Source of the DNA: Rhypophila decipiens
Lineage: Eukaryota > Ascomycota > Sordariomycetes > Sordariales > Naviculisporaceae
NCBI GenBank assembly: GCA_033297075.1
Contig: MU858107.1
Location: 2,819 to 66,818, forward strand
Direction of reading: 5' to 3'
DNA: 64,000 nt
Part shown: piece by piece, positions 45,259 to 55,535 of the stretch
Layout of the letters: the number at the start of each line of letters is the position of its first letter
Numbering within the stretch: the first letter of the stretch is position 1
The notes under the pieces: model-generated
What the model saw: only the letters and a program-made list of their open reading frames with translations
Told to the model about the DNA's origin: nothing
The model's database searches: none
Translations under genes and position numbers: made by a program

Positions 45259-47478
45259 TCATCTCCTGCCTTCCAGCATTCTCCCCAGAGAACACATGAA
45301 GACATACCAAGATATTGTAAGGAGAAGGAGAGCTGGTAACAAATACTCATATCTTACCCAAGGAAGGCACCTTGTGAATACTAGGACGTTCAACAACAGA
45401 AAGTGCGGGCACACCACCCTCGTGCCGGGAAGGAGAACACGGGTATATAGCCAGCTCAAAGCAGACAACAGCCAGCTCTTCGGCGAGATTGGCCTTTGTC
45501 GCTGGTAATATCCTCCAACGCCGGTGGCAAGCTCGACGTCATCCAGAAGTTGACAGTAGAGGATGAAGATGCCCAGTAAAATGGAATCAACAATCGGTAG
45601 CCAGTTCCACAGAAAGAAAGGCAGGGAAAAAACAGGGTTCAGTACAGTAGCCGGGGAGAAGTCCCACACTGCGTACTCAACGATAACAGAAATCGTCGTA
45701 ATAACAATACATAGAATGGCAAATACTAGGACCTCGTTGATCCATTTTGCGTGTTTGTAGAAGTCGAAGTTGGGGTGGTCGTGCTGATGGTCTGGCATCG
45801 TGGGATTGTGCGAATCTGGAATTGGCCTTTGGATAGAGGGAAGCGGAAGGCGGTCATTCAACTCTGATCTAGCGCTTTGGTGCCGCGCAGAGTGTCGCGT
45901 ATATGTATCTAGCTGGGCTTATTAACATCTTCAAGAGAGAGGAGACGTTTCTATCAGTGCCGGACTTACCGCTGTGAAGGTACTCGAAGATGGCTGCTAG
46001 GGGTGCCATGAGCAGAACGACAGGAATGACTTGCCCAAAACTCCAGTCGTTGTCACCTCCATTGCTGGTAGCTCGTGTTCGTAAAAGAGTGATAACCCAC
46101 CATGCAAATGCAGACATAAGCCACCACACCTAGTAAGAACTCGCTTAGCAGGGTTCATTCTGTCAAGGGATTGGTCTAATAGCTTACCTCGATAATCATA
46201 GACGTCCAGGCATCAGTCCAGATTCGAAAAACAAGGAACGACACGAGCAAGGGGCGATAAAGCAACGTCCGGCGGAGAGACAGTTTCTGCCGATTTATAT
46301 CAAGGTGAAACGCCTTGTAGACCCACAACAGACACCTCCTGATCAGACCGCTGATGCTTCTCCTAGATCTCTTTACCACGGTGACTGACAGGACTTTGTA
46401 CAGTTTGACGATACGGATGGCGAATGCGACTACCAGGGCCAGGAGTGAGGTTATCATATTATGGGCCGCGGCTATTACTTGACCAGCCTGGAGTTGAGGC
46501 GAATAAAAATCTCGAGACTAAGGCCTCAAGTCAAAGAAGTCAAAGTAGCAGATCGCAAAGTCCTGTGGCTGTGGTTCACCTGTCTAGTCATATTTGACGG
46601 TTGGTATCATGGCCACAATTAACAAAACGAGCACCGATGCCATTCCACTGACCCGCCATGCTCGGCCGCGGGTATTGACGTTCAATCTTGCCCGCAAAAC
46701 GGTGAGGCAGGACAGGTGGGTAAGGGCTGAGAACCATGCCAGGTATACCATGACTTTCCAGTGATAACAAGAGATTCCGCACTTGAGGTTTGCGAAGCCG
46801 CTGATGGGGATCGATAATCCGGTGAACATCTGCACGTCACTCATGGATTGTATGCACTATTCCCAGATCAGGCCGAATAACCCGACGACAGAAAGGTCAG
46901 ACCCGGTCTAGCAAACAAACTGCTAGGAGGTTTTGCTTGACATGGAGGCATTTTTACTCACCTGGGTATATAGACCAACCCTGCCTGGGTTTGGCCTCCT
47001 CGGTTCTCTCATCCTGGCTGGACCATATAGCCCCAAGAATCCGCTCCTGGCAGTAAAGAAGGTCTTTCGGCGGTCGGGGTAAAGGTCGCGATGACGATGA
47101 AACACATTGAGGAAAACGACATCTATCAGGTTAGGTCGATGCTCACTCGTTGTGGTGGATGACTGGCTGGAAGCATTCGATGGAAGGCTCCTCCTTTCCT
47201 CCCCTTGGTCGAACGGGTTCTTTGTCGGATCAAACGACCATATATAGTAGGCGGCCACTAGACAAACAACTATGAACGCAGTTGTAACGTAGCCGATGAT
47301 CACCTGCTCTCACAAAAGGTCAATACAACTCGTATTCAGAACATTATTAAAATTTATTATGAACCATTGAGTCCTCTAGGTGTCGACATACCCCGATACC
47401 AGAGACATCTGCGTTGGGAGCCACTTCTTCAGGCGGCTCGGCGCAACTATATGAGCAAGTAGAACTTGCATTGCCCAT
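45259..47478 (-). CDS. fungal multi-pass membrane protein with two in-frame TAG codons
   Basis: Exons 47478-47392, 47303-46962, 46856-46188, 46129-45970 and 45863-45259 join in phase (introns 88, 105, 58 and 106 bp) to a 620-codon reading. It begins MGNASSTCSYSCAEPPEEVA and has about ten hydrophobic segments, e.g. VIIGYVTTAFIVVCLVAAYY, SDVQMFTGLSIPISGFANLK, VMVYLAWFSALTHLSCLTVL, GQVIPVVLLMAPLAAIFEYL. This order is typical of a large fungal family of unknown function. Exon 3 has TAG at 46584-46586 (after MIPTVKYD, where family members may have Trp) and at 46518-46520. Between them the frame reads TGEPQPQDFAICYF, which looks coding. Skipping an 81-nt segment with a weak donor (GTCAAA) would remove both stops in frame, so either a pseudogene or an odd intron. 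Confidence 0.65.
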
Positions 47479-47951
47479 TCTTTCAATATGGTAACTTAGA
47501 ACTAACCAAATGATAATTTTCGGAATTTTGAACAAAGTCGACATGGAGGGTAATCGAGAACTTAAAAGACCTTCCGCAGACCGCCGATCGCCACGCACGC
47601 GCCCATTCTCCACAGGCACTTCTATTTCTGTTTCTTTGTCAAGTAAACCTCGAACACCACATATGTACGACTCGGTGCAGATAGGATCAGCAGCTTGTGT
47701 ACGTTACTTGTAACCCCAAAACTGGACTCTTTATATGCTGGACGCGTTCTTGCTTGCAACTGTTCCACACGCGGATATATTTACGCAAATTGCAATGCTT
47801 CCCAATGCAAAAACCCGGACTTTTAAACACAGAACCTCGACATGACTGAAACCATCTGATCGGAGTTCCGAATGGTTTCGGGCCTCTCTCGCACGTAATC
47901 ATACATATCCAATTCCCTTACCACTCGCCCAGCCCTGTTGGCCATTATCCC
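47479..47951. other. short spacer
   Basis: Between the membrane-protein gene and the 3' end of the kinase-like gene on the same strand; no gene seen. Confidence 0.5.
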
Positions 47952-48456
47952 CTATTTCTTTCTAGTTCTCAGGTTATATCTCGGGACTCTTGGTGGGGTC
48001 CCAGCGTGCGGCAGAACCCGGACCATTTTCCTCTGTCTCTTCGGAGGTGGTTCTTCTGCCACTGGCGACGTGGCAGCCTCCTCTTGGCCGCCGTTATCTT
48101 GATCTGATGTTCGTTTCTTTCCGCTGCCTGAGGTTGAAGATACAACCTTCTGTACCGATGATTCGTGCTTCATATTAGCTTGATTTCACTAGGAGGGAAA
48201 CGATCTAGACGATAAACGACAAGACAGGGAAAAGAAAGAAAATGGCCTGAGGAATGGGACTCACCTCTGGTGTCTTGGGAACACTGGGACTCGAAATCCG
48301 GATCCAGGGGTTGAGATATGTGTCGGAATGCCGCTGAATTGGCGTTGAAGGATCGAAACCATCAAGTAGATCGCTAGTACTGCTAGTGAAGCTAGGCGTT
48401 CTCTGGCGTCCTGTGCCATCTTTGCCGTCCTTGTTGTCATTGCCGTCCTTGTTGTC

Positions 48457-48554
48457 NNNNNNNNNNNNNNNNNNNNNNNNNNNNNNNNNNNNNNNNNNNN
48501 NNNNNNNNNNNNNNNNNNNNNNNNNNNNNNNNNNNNNNNNNNNNNNNNNNNNNN
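48457..48554. other. assembly gap (98 N)
   Basis: Run of undetermined bases inside the 9-bp coding repeat. Confidence 0.99.
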
Positions 48555-48660
48555 ACATTGTTGTCATTGTTGTCATTGTTGTCATTGTTGTCATTGTTGT
48601 CATTGTTGTCATTGTTGTCATTGTTGTCATTGTTGTCATTGTTGTCATTGTTGTCATTGT
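48555..48660. repeat. 9-bp tandem repeat (TTGTTGTCA)n
   Basis: About eleven near-perfect copies after the gap, with further related units before it (48427-48456, GCCGTCCTTGTTGTCATT). On the minus strand it codes an Asp-Asn-Asn tract. Confidence 0.95.
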
Positions 48661-51035
48661 CGTCAACGTCCCCGTCAGTTGGCCGAGGGCGGGCATTTCT
48701 CAAAGCGTCGATAATCTCCCTAGCAAATTCAATGCTCTCAAAGTCTTTCAGTCTAAGCTGTATCTTCCCTTGAGCTATCGCTCCCTGGATCGACCTCAGC
48801 TCCGAGACATCTATGACCTTCTCTCCGTAAAATCTCGGTCGTCAGTTGATTCCAAGCCTTCGGGCTGAATGGAGTACCGCCCGGGGTCGTCAACCCAGTC
48901 TGGAGCACTTCGGTGACACCCGCATCCTCGTCGTCGCCCACTTGCAATCTCTTCCAGGGAAAGGGAATCCACGTAGCTACTGTTGGTAGAGATCGACTAG
49001 GGTCAACGATCAGACCGCCTGTTGTCGTGAGGTTGGTGCGCTCCTGCGCGAACGGCCCAAGATCAGTTTCGTCATGCGAAGGCTCAATCGTATAATCAAC
49101 TTCTTCCCAGTACGGATCCTTTTCGTCTCCGGGCGGACGATCTGTCTCTGAGCCAGTGGGCGAGAATTTATCCATGTACCCGCTCACGTCGGGATCATGA
49201 TCCTGGAATGTGGGTACCCAGTGGTTGAATCTTCGTTCTCCTCCTGGCTCACCTTCGCGGGCCAAGCCGTCGTAGGTCATGTATTTGGCGTCTCGGTGTC
49301 CCGTCGGGAAGGTCCTAGTGATGCCTGGCCCAGGTACGAGGTTGCCTTTCTTGTCCTGCTCCCACACGGGCAATAATTCCCTCCGCCTACGACTAAGACC
49401 AATGGGGACTGGCACTGGTTCACCGGTCCACGGGGCAGGCATGGTTTCTTCGAGCATCAGCTCGCCAATGTACTTTTTGGCTTCGGCCTTCATGTTCAGT
49501 GGAGCGGCGCTTGGCTTCCGCGGGTGGTGCGGCTCGATCACCGAGTCAAGGTGGTCCCAGTTCAAGATGCCCTTTTGGTATTGGTCCATCTTCACGTCGG
49601 CGAGGGCGATCAGGGTTCCCCAGCACCAATCGTTGAGGGGCCAGTTTCCGCGGTCGGGGTCCCATGGAGCCTGGCCCTCTTTTGCGACTTTTGCGCTGTC
49701 AATGCATGCTCGCAACTCGGCGTTGAATCCGTAAGCCGCCTTATAGTTACGTGAACTCGGAACCCACATATTCTTGCTCTTCGAGTCGTCTTAATCCATG
49801 ACTAGGTGCATGATGGGTTCGAACCGGGAGATAACTTTGATCAGGTCATCGCTGTAGCCTCGCACGGCTTGCCTCATCTCGAAGGCCGACACTTGGGGCA
49901 TATTCCGGATTTTGCACTCTTGTTCGAGACTTTTGTCGCTGGGCGACGCCCTCATCGCCACGAGGGGGACCTGGAATGCTTTTGGCACTTTGCAGGGATT
50001 CATCCGAGAGGCGAGAATTAGAGCCTTGAGAGACTCGCCGAAGAAGGCCTTGTCGTGCCAGGTCATGACCTCGGGAGGGGCGTGCTTGTCCTCGCTGAAG
50101 CAGCGAAATTCTCCAATCGATTCCCGCCACTTCTTCCCACGCCATTCCATAGTTCTTGTCCGTTTGTCGTCTTGCTCGAATGCCTGGCCAAAGTCGGCGA
50201 GAATGCACTGCGGGAACTCGTCTGTGTATCTGGCCAGCCGGGGGTCGAGTTTTTTCTCCTCCTGTGAGGGGTAGTGGAGGAAGATGTTGGGCTGGTGGGA
50301 GTCGTGGTGGGCAATGGGTTTTCAGTCGCGCGCCACCGGGGCTGGGATCGGATACTGAGGGGTGATACCAAGATGGCCGTACGTCGTGACGTTGTAGAGG
50401 CGCGAGCGGTAGGTGCCGTTGTGAAGGTAGGCCAGGGCCCTGCCGTAATCGGCGATGAAGTGCCAGATGAACATCTCGGGCACCTTGCGCTGGTACTTGT
50501 TGAAGTGATGGATCAAATCAGTCAGCTCCTTGCCATTGTAGTATTTGTACCAGATGGATGCGTCGAGGTCAGAAGCGCCAAAGCTCTTGACCGCGGCGGC
50601 ATGCATGTAGGCCAGGGGAAGCAGCTGCTCCCCGAGCACCAGATGCCGTACTGTGGCTGGCGTCCTCAGCGTACTGAACAGGAACTCGGCAGGAGCCCCG
50701 GGGTTGAATGACTTCTCCCAGTTGAGATACTTCCAGAACCGTTTAATGACAACGACCTCTCGAGGTCTGTCAACAGTAGTAAAGAGGCGCACCGAGATGT
50801 ACGCCGTGACATGTAGTATACTGATCACGAGGAACCCATATTCCCTCGCTCCAAAGTAATGCCTCGAAACGTCATCTTCGTGTGGGAAATATTCATCATT
50901 TTCGTGCCTCACAATTATCACCCCGTGCCCTAGTGGTTGAGTGCTTGTTCTGTCTTGAAAAACGACGCCGACGTCAGTTTTCACCTCCATTGGGTTCGGG
51001 CTCGGGCTGGGGCTCGGCCTCGGGTTCTGGGCCAT

Positions 51036-52393
51036 ATTGTGTGGTCTCCGTTCTTGTGCACTTTTGCTCGTCGATCGTGTAAGCCCGCCCACTGTTGGCT
51101 ATGGATAGGTCCCCCGGGCTTTGGCAGTGGCAACTAAGTAGTTAGGTCCTTGTGTCGTGGTAAAATGTAGTTAGACCACTTTCTCATGGTCATTTCAATT
51201 GCTTCACTGCCAGGACGTTAGCCACTTCTTGAACTTTAGAAAACTCCCCACTCCCCATAGCTTCATTTGAACATGTCAATCAGGACTTGTTAACGGTCGT
51301 TCCCAAACCGGTGACGGTTAACAAAGGAAGGACAAAGCGTGGCCGGGGGGCTTTGTCTAGCTGAGACGGTTTCGTTCCTGGACAAAGGCTGGCATCCGCT
51401 TCTCTGGGCGTGGCTATAGGCGAAGCATGTCTTTGTACTCCCAAGGGGCTGAATAAGGTGCTGCGATTCCCCCTATTTACTTGTTTATTTTCTTATCCAT
51501 TTATTGACTTTGGTTTGTTACATTTTATTTAGTATTATAGTCTACCTGGCACGTGCAGCTTTCCTCAAAACCCATAGTATACATCTAGAGCAGCTTACAC
51601 CCATATATACCTGACTCATAGGTTTTATTTACCTCTTACACGTAGTAATTACTCATCCAGGTTCGAGACCTGAAGAGTAAAATTCCCTCGATTAAGTGAG
51701 TTGGTCACCCTAACCTCGTGGATGTCACGCCACAGCCCCAATTCTGGAGCCGCGCGGCGTCAACAACGCAGCGGCCCGGAGCCATCCGGGTACTCCCTTT
51801 CCCGATGCATACGCCGCACCGCTCGCATGTGTCAAGCCTTATGAAGCAAGATCGATTATAGATCTGTACTGCTACGATACATCCCCCTCAAGGGACTGGA
51901 GGCATCCCAGGCGCCCGCCGTACCTTGATATCATCCCGGGTTGCAATTGCATTGCCGCGAAGTATCTTGCATAGTCAACACACCCATTTTAGAAGCTAGA
52001 GTCGGTGTGGTTTCCATTCCTCCCGGGCCGCATTCTAGAGACCTTCCTCGCATATTCCAGGCTATTACTACACTGCTACTGTATGTACCTGCGTGAGACG
52101 GAAAGATGCGATGAGCTAAATTTAGAGTACCGAAAATGTCGGCAAAATACCTTGATGGGTCTCATCTTCCGTAGAATTTCGGGGGAAAGGATGTATTTTA
52201 CCCGCTCCGCTTGAAGTTCAACTGCGCTCAAGTGCTTGGCGGCCGCTTTGATAGGCCGTGTACCTGCCTGTGCAGGTAGCCCGTATTGACGCACGTTGTA
52301 TGTATTCTGCCGTTCCGTACCTTGCATCCGGAGATCGTGGCGTTTGTGTTGCCTGCAGGTTGCGTATCTTGTTGTCACTAGAGTTTATACGTT
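51036..52393. other. no supported gene
   Basis: Promoter side of the kinase-like gene, then AT-rich and mixed spacer up to the inverted-repeat element. Confidence 0.5.
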
Positions 52394-52398
52394 CTTGG

Positions 52399-53181
52399 GG
52401 CCGGTTTGACTGCCAGTTGAGTTGAGTTAGAAGTCCCACTTTTCTCACGCAACTCAATCCATCAAAATATCTCCGTTGAGTTAATGTACGTTTCGGATGG
52501 ATGGATGGATGGAATTTATTTCGCCCGGAGGCACTGAGCCCAAAGGGCCTATGCACGCTAACTGCATTCGGTTCATCCAAATCCGCCATTATCTCGTCCA
52601 AGCCCTCTACTTTTTCACCTCTAGATCACCCGATGCCTCTTTTCATTTTATAAGCAGATCACCTTGAAGGTTGCGTTCTCCAAGTGTTCAGCGTCCTATC
52701 TTCAGCAGCTAAAGCAGGATCTGCTGGTTGAGGCTGCGTGGGACTCCTTGGTCGAGTTCTCTTACTGCGATGTGTCTATTCTCTGCGCGTCTCGATCCAA
52801 TGTAAAGGTGCAGCAGTTAACTCAGTCGTTGAGAAATTGCTCCACACAGCCAATTTAACCAATGAAAATCCAGGATTTCTTGCCTGCATTAACGGAGGCA
52901 CCGGGCGTTCGTTATATGCAGTAACTGCAACTAATGCTGAAAATTGGTGGCACTTGTAACTGGCTACTGCCGACTACTGTTGACTACTGCTAACTATGAC
53001 GCTTACTACTATGAACACAACTACTTATAGCTGTCAACACAAAGCATGCCACTATTCAGACTTTTAGGGCCCTTACTGCAGCCCTGGCTCGCCGGCATGG
53101 CTTAGTGCCGTTGAAAATATGCCGGTGAGCATGCAATATTTCACGTGACTTAACTCAACTCACGCGGGAGTCAAACCGGCC
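52399..53181. mobile_element. non-autonomous DNA element with 31-bp inverted ends and 5-bp target duplication
   Basis: The left end (from 52399) and the reverse complement of the right end (from 53181) share GGCCGGTTTGACT, then after six mostly different bases TGAGTTGAGTTA. The 783-bp element is flanked on both sides by CTTGG (52394-52398 and 53182-53186). It has no transposase frame and contains dispersed-repeat copy B. A 5-bp duplication with inverted ends is unusual for fungal elements; the superfamily cannot be assigned. Confidence 0.8.
52507..52672 (+). repeat. dispersed repeat, copy B (166 bp)
   Basis: Partner of 16405-16570, same length and orientation, about 89% identical by eye. Lies inside the inverted-repeat element. 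Confidence 0.85.
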
Positions 53182-53660
53182 CTTGGTAGTAGGGTCAATA
53201 CTATGCTGTGCATGCGTCATTGAAAGGTAGGGCATTGTTGCCTCTGGAAAAATGGCAGCGTTGTTCACCTTCGATCAAGATCTGCCTGTAAACTCCCCAG
53301 CCTGGAGGATAATTGTCCATACTGTGGATAGGAGCATCTATAGCTGTAATACTGCTTATGAACCATGTCTGGATTTAAAAAGTCATACATACAATATATC
53401 CCGAAAAATCGTACAACATTTACATTGCCTGTTGGAGGCATCATCTCAGAATCCAACCGTCCGTAAACTCCAAGCAAATAATACATCCCCATATAAAGAG
53501 CCATCCAAAAGGTCGTACGTGTCCACCGTAAATTGTGTATCCTGAAAGCCAAGTGAATATCGCTGTATTCCAAGTCCCATCATAGTCTAGATAAACATTA
53601 AAAGGAAATGAGGTGATTGGAACTGAAAGGAGCGCCAAGAAAAAAAAGAAAAAGGAATAA

Positions 53661-55535
53661 TCAAGAGTCAAAGATAGCCCCATAAGCGGGCACCCCACGG
53701 CTCTCAAGCCCATAAACCACCTTCTTCGTGACTTTTTGATTCGAGATAATAACCAGTGCTTCACACGGCCCCTTTCCGCTTGAGCCCTCCCAGACTCTAT
53801 ATCCAATCTTGACCAGATCCGGTCTTCCCGTCTTCCTCGTATCAATAATTATTGCAGCGGGATCAATCTTGTACAACAAGTCGATGACAGCGCGTCCATA
53901 TGTCTCTAATGGGCTCGGTGCAGACCAAATGATTCGAACCGGATGGTCTGGTTTCTGGACGAATAAAGACAGGCAAGGGGCAATGCCGGAGCCGGTAGCC
54001 ATTATGATGCAGGGCTTGAAAAGACCTGCAATGCGCATCACGCCGAATTGTGGTGTGCCGCGTGTGTAGATTTGCTTTGGTGGGTTGCGGATCATCTTTT
54101 GCGTCCAGTCGCCTGCGTTGGAGATGAACACGCTGAAGCCTTTTTCGCCGGCATGAGATAGAACGGGGGGTCGAGATTCTGGAGCGGACTTTAGGTCGGC
54201 TGAGGAGGTTGAGAGGTGGCAGATACAGCCCGCACAATGTGTAGTTGGGTTTGGGGCGGCCGGGAAAGGAACAACGCCAAAGGCGTGGGTCTCTTTCAGA
54301 GGTGCGTCGGTTAGTCGAATTGCCTGGCCGTAGTGTACGTCGCGGTATTTGAAGTTTAGTTTGAGGCAGTGGTCTGAGAGGACTTCGGCTTCGCATTCAC
54401 GCAGGCGGAGACGTGTCCAGGGGTAGATGACGAGGATGGTGATGACGACGAGCATCCAGAAATTGGGCGAGATTAGGAGGGCCTTGCCAAAGTTGGTTCT
54501 AGTGGTGGTGGTTTGGACCGAGTCGGCTGTCAGCAGCATTGTCTGGGCCCAGAAGAGGAGGACCACTGTCCAGCCCAGGAATCTGTGGATGCCCTCGAAC
54601 CAGTTATGCATGACCACCCGCAGATGTGGGTGTGCAAAGATGAGGATCGAGAAGAGCATGAAGAGGATCCCATAACTAACGAAATAGATATAACTGCGCG
54701 TGATGGAGATTGGCTCGGCAGATTGGAAATCGATGGTGAGCAGGACGAGGTAGGCAATGTACCAGAATGTTGCGGCCACAGCTCCGCCCGAGTGAATGCC
54801 GCCGTAGGAGTAGATCTTGGCGACGAACTTCCTAGCCCAGAAGGGAAGACCGCTCGTCCAGGTGCCACAGACCCAGAAGAGAGCATTGACAACGTGTTCG
54901 TTCCGGACCAGCATGGCGGCGAGGAGATTGGCGGTGACTGCTGTTCCGGCTTGTTGATATGACAGCCGTTTTCTCCCCAGTATGGAGTTGGTTAATAGGA
55001 AAGCCAGGGCGGTGATGTTTCCGAGAAAGGCAAGACAAAACACGCGTCGATAAACGGATCCAAAGTTCCATCGCAGGTATCGATATAGTCGAGATCCTCT
55101 CTTTGGTGGGAGGGGCGAGCTCTCAAGACCATGGTACTCTAATGGGTTGACCTCGGGGATCAGGGGGTTTGACTTTGGCTTCTCCATGTCCTTTTCCGAG
55201 GCTGGTTCGTCAACAGCAAGTGTACTGGCCGAGGCCTGTCTTGACAACCTTGCCTCCTCAATATCTCTTGGTGTAATGAGTCTGGTACTCCGGACACCGA
55301 GGAAGAATGCCTTTGTTGGTTGTGTGATGGATGAGTCATGATCGATATTGTAATTGGATTCGTCAGACGACTCGCAGTCCGACAAGTCCTCGACATCGGG
55401 AAAGTCTAGGGGGCTTGGCATCACATGTACGGAGCGATGGCGATAGTAATAGTCCGCTGGCAAATCCCGCCGTTGACTGTTCTCGCCATTGTGACCTTGG
55501 TCGGGATGGGTGAGGCTCCTTGATGATGGTAACAT
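53661..55535 (-). CDS. TmpA-like / ferric-reductase-like transmembrane flavoprotein
   Basis: Intronless, 624 aa. Residues 1 to about 160 are a charged cytoplasmic tail. About six membrane segments follow (VFCLAFLGNITALAFLLTNS; ATFWYIAYLVLLTIDF; SYIYFVSYGILFMLFSILIF; FLGWTVVLLFWAQTMLLTA; FWMLVVITILVIYPWTRLRL). The C-terminal half resembles the FAD/NAD(P)H-binding part of ferric-reductase-like proteins: GVVPFPAAP, FSVFISNAGDWTQKMI, IIMATGSGIAPCLSLF (nucleotide binding) and ISNQKVTKKVVYGLESRGVP near the end. This closing region is what I recall for Aspergillus TmpA, a membrane flavoprotein influencing conidiation, and its paralogues. Whether this is the orthologue cannot be told. Start at 55535 is the first ATG of the frame. 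Intact. Confidence 0.85.
   Translation of the reverse strand: MLPSSRSLTHPDQGHNGENSQRRDLPADYYYRHRSVHVMPSPLDFPDVEDLSDCESSDESNYNIDHDSSITQPTKAFFLGVRSTRLITPRDIEEARLSRQASASTLAVDEPASEKDMEKPKSNPLIPEVNPLEYHGLESSPLPPKRGSRLYRYLRWNFGSVYRRVFCLAFLGNITALAFLLTNSILGRKRLSYQQAGTAVTANLLAAMLVRNEHVVNALFWVCGTWTSGLPFWARKFVAKIYSYGGIHSGGAVAATFWYIAYLVLLTIDFQSAEPISITRSYIYFVSYGILFMLFSILIFAHPHLRVVMHNWFEGIHRFLGWTVVLLFWAQTMLLTADSVQTTTTRTNFGKALLISPNFWMLVVITILVIYPWTRLRLRECEAEVLSDHCLKLNFKYRDVHYGQAIRLTDAPLKETHAFGVVPFPAAPNPTTHCAGCICHLSTSSADLKSAPESRPPVLSHAGEKGFSVFISNAGDWTQKMIRNPPKQIYTRGTPQFGVMRIAGLFKPCIIMATGSGIAPCLSLFVQKPDHPVRIIWSAPSPLETYGRAVIDLLYKIDPAAIIIDTRKTGRPDLVKIGYRVWEGSSGKGPCEALVIISNQKVTKKVVYGLESRGVPAYGAIFDS

Larger units (their letters stand above)
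47952..51035 (-). pseudogene. protein-kinase-like gene with internal stops and an Asp/Asn repeat
   Basis: One continuous minus-strand coding track from ATG at 51035. The N-terminal tail is Pro/Ser-rich. A kinase-like fold follows: VPEMFIWHFIADYGRALAYL (helix E), IAHHDSHQPNIFL (catalytic loop, HHD for HRD), CILADFGQAF (DFG) and HAPPEVMTW (APE-like). Breaks: TGA at 50322-50324 just before the catalytic loop, TAA at 49791-49793 (frame continues DDSKSKNMWVPSSRNYKAAY), and a frameshift near 48840, after which IDVSELRSIQGAIAQGKIQL leads to (DNN)n coded by the 9-bp repeat. The assembly gap lies in that repeat. The last exon is basic (PPPKRQRK, RYNLRTRKK), perhaps a nuclear signal; its junction could not be fixed. 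Automatic models would split this into three genes. Confidence 0.6.

Noticed and set aside
8297..50324. Stop-codon reassignment as the reason for in-frame stops
   Set aside because: TAG, TAA and TGA all occur internally, while intact genes in the window end with the same codons.
52218..52601. 127-codon minus-strand ORF
   Set aside because: Lies inside and across the end of the inverted-repeat element and is made partly of dispersed repeat B.
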